Assembly (NCBI GenBank): GCA_030628305.1
Contig: DAOVRE010000008.1
Coordinates: forward strand, 1 to 15,401
Direction: 5' to 3'
DNA length: 15,401 bases
DNA from: Candidatus Heimdallarchaeota archaeon
GTDB taxonomy: Archaea > Asgardarchaeota > Heimdallarchaeia > Heimdallarchaeales > Heimdallarchaeaceae
The first letter of the stretch is position 1. Each line of letters opens with the position of its first letter. The translations under genes and the position numbers were made by a program. Below are positions 15,224 to 15,401 of this stretch, piece by piece. The notes below the pieces were generated by a model. That model was not told the DNA's origin. It ran no database searches and saw only the letters and a program-made list of their open reading frames with translations.

Positions 15224-15401
15224 TTAGAACTGCTCAAGTTCCCTCAAAGCTAATTCCAAATCCGATATGAATTCATCCTGAACTTTCTTTTCTTCAGTTA
15301 CAACTGGTTCAGGTGCAGGAGTTGGAGTGGGCGTTGGAGTAGCAGTTTCAGCTGGAGTTGTTGGTTTAGCTTCAACATCTAATATATTTCGTGTTTTTTC
15401 A
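15224..15401 (-). CDS. C-terminal fragment of a protein with a Pro/Thr-rich tail (5' end outside window)
   Basis: A frame open from the right edge to a TAA at 15226-15224 encodes the last 58 residues of a protein whose start is off the window. After about 12 residues comes a low-complexity Pro/Thr/Ala stretch (residues 13-33, with TPTPTPTPAPEP). A charged segment (EEKKVQDEF) and a short amphipathic helix (ISDLELALRELEQF) end it. Such a flexible linker plus terminal helix looks like a docking peptide. The gene has operon-like spacing with the RecA-fold gene (29 bases). Steady codon use and the absence of stops support real coding, but no family can be named from this piece. Confidence 0.65.
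   Translation of the reverse strand, partial: EKTRNILDVEAKPTTPAETATPTPTPTPAPEPVVTEEKKVQDEFISDLELALRELEQF

Overview
The window looks like chromosomal DNA from an AT-rich Asgard archaeon, most likely of the Heimdallarchaeia. The basis is the mix of archaeal gene families and signals: a TrmB-type regulator, an archaeal-type GlmU fusion, a KaiC/RAD55-like RecA-fold protein, TATA-box promoters with very short leaders and oligo-T terminators. These sit beside a Ras/Rab-like small GTPase, a family greatly expanded in Asgard archaea. The lineage is an inference from gene content; there is no marker gene such as rRNA.

Layout. (1) 2-4198 (+): the C-terminal 1,398 codons of a very large protein that is still open at the left edge; I do not recognise it, and it is more AT-rich than its neighbours. 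(2) 4230-5453 (-): an imidazolonepropionase-like amidohydrolase, convergent with the giant gene. (3) 5638-8897 (+): a compact three-gene run, namely a PC4-like small protein, a bifunctional nucleotidylyltransferase/acetyltransferase of the archaeal GlmU type, and a radical SAM protein overlapping it by 11 bases. (4) 8898-9398: a 500-base gap with a terminator, a direct repeat, a perfect 7-bp palindrome and a promoter. (5) 9399-9653 (+): a small MarR-like winged-helix protein. (6) 9689-11989 (-): a 766-residue protein with a TrmB-like winged helix at one end, a TrmB-like sensor-type fold at the other and about 500 residues of largely coiled coil between. (7) 12120-12764 (-): endonuclease III. 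(8) 12962-13531 (+): the Ras-like GTPase, divergent from nth. (9) 13551-15401 (-): an apparent operon running in from the right edge: a protein with a Pro/Thr-rich tail (only its C-terminus is here), a RecA-fold protein with a destroyed P-loop, and a coiled-coil protein ending in a winged helix.

How the genes relate. The clearest functional unit is sugar-nucleotide synthesis (GlmU), co-transcribed with a nucleic-acid-binding candidate and a radical SAM enzyme of unknown substrate. The right-hand operon may encode a non-catalytic RecA-fold scaffold working with a DNA-binding coiled-coil partner. The most useful regulatory observation is that four promoters (amidohydrolase, MarR-like gene, nth, GTPase) carry the same heptamer TCAAATA directly upstream of the TATA box, at the position where TFB would contact DNA. 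Two of them, the divergent nth and GTPase promoters, share 11 identical bases there.
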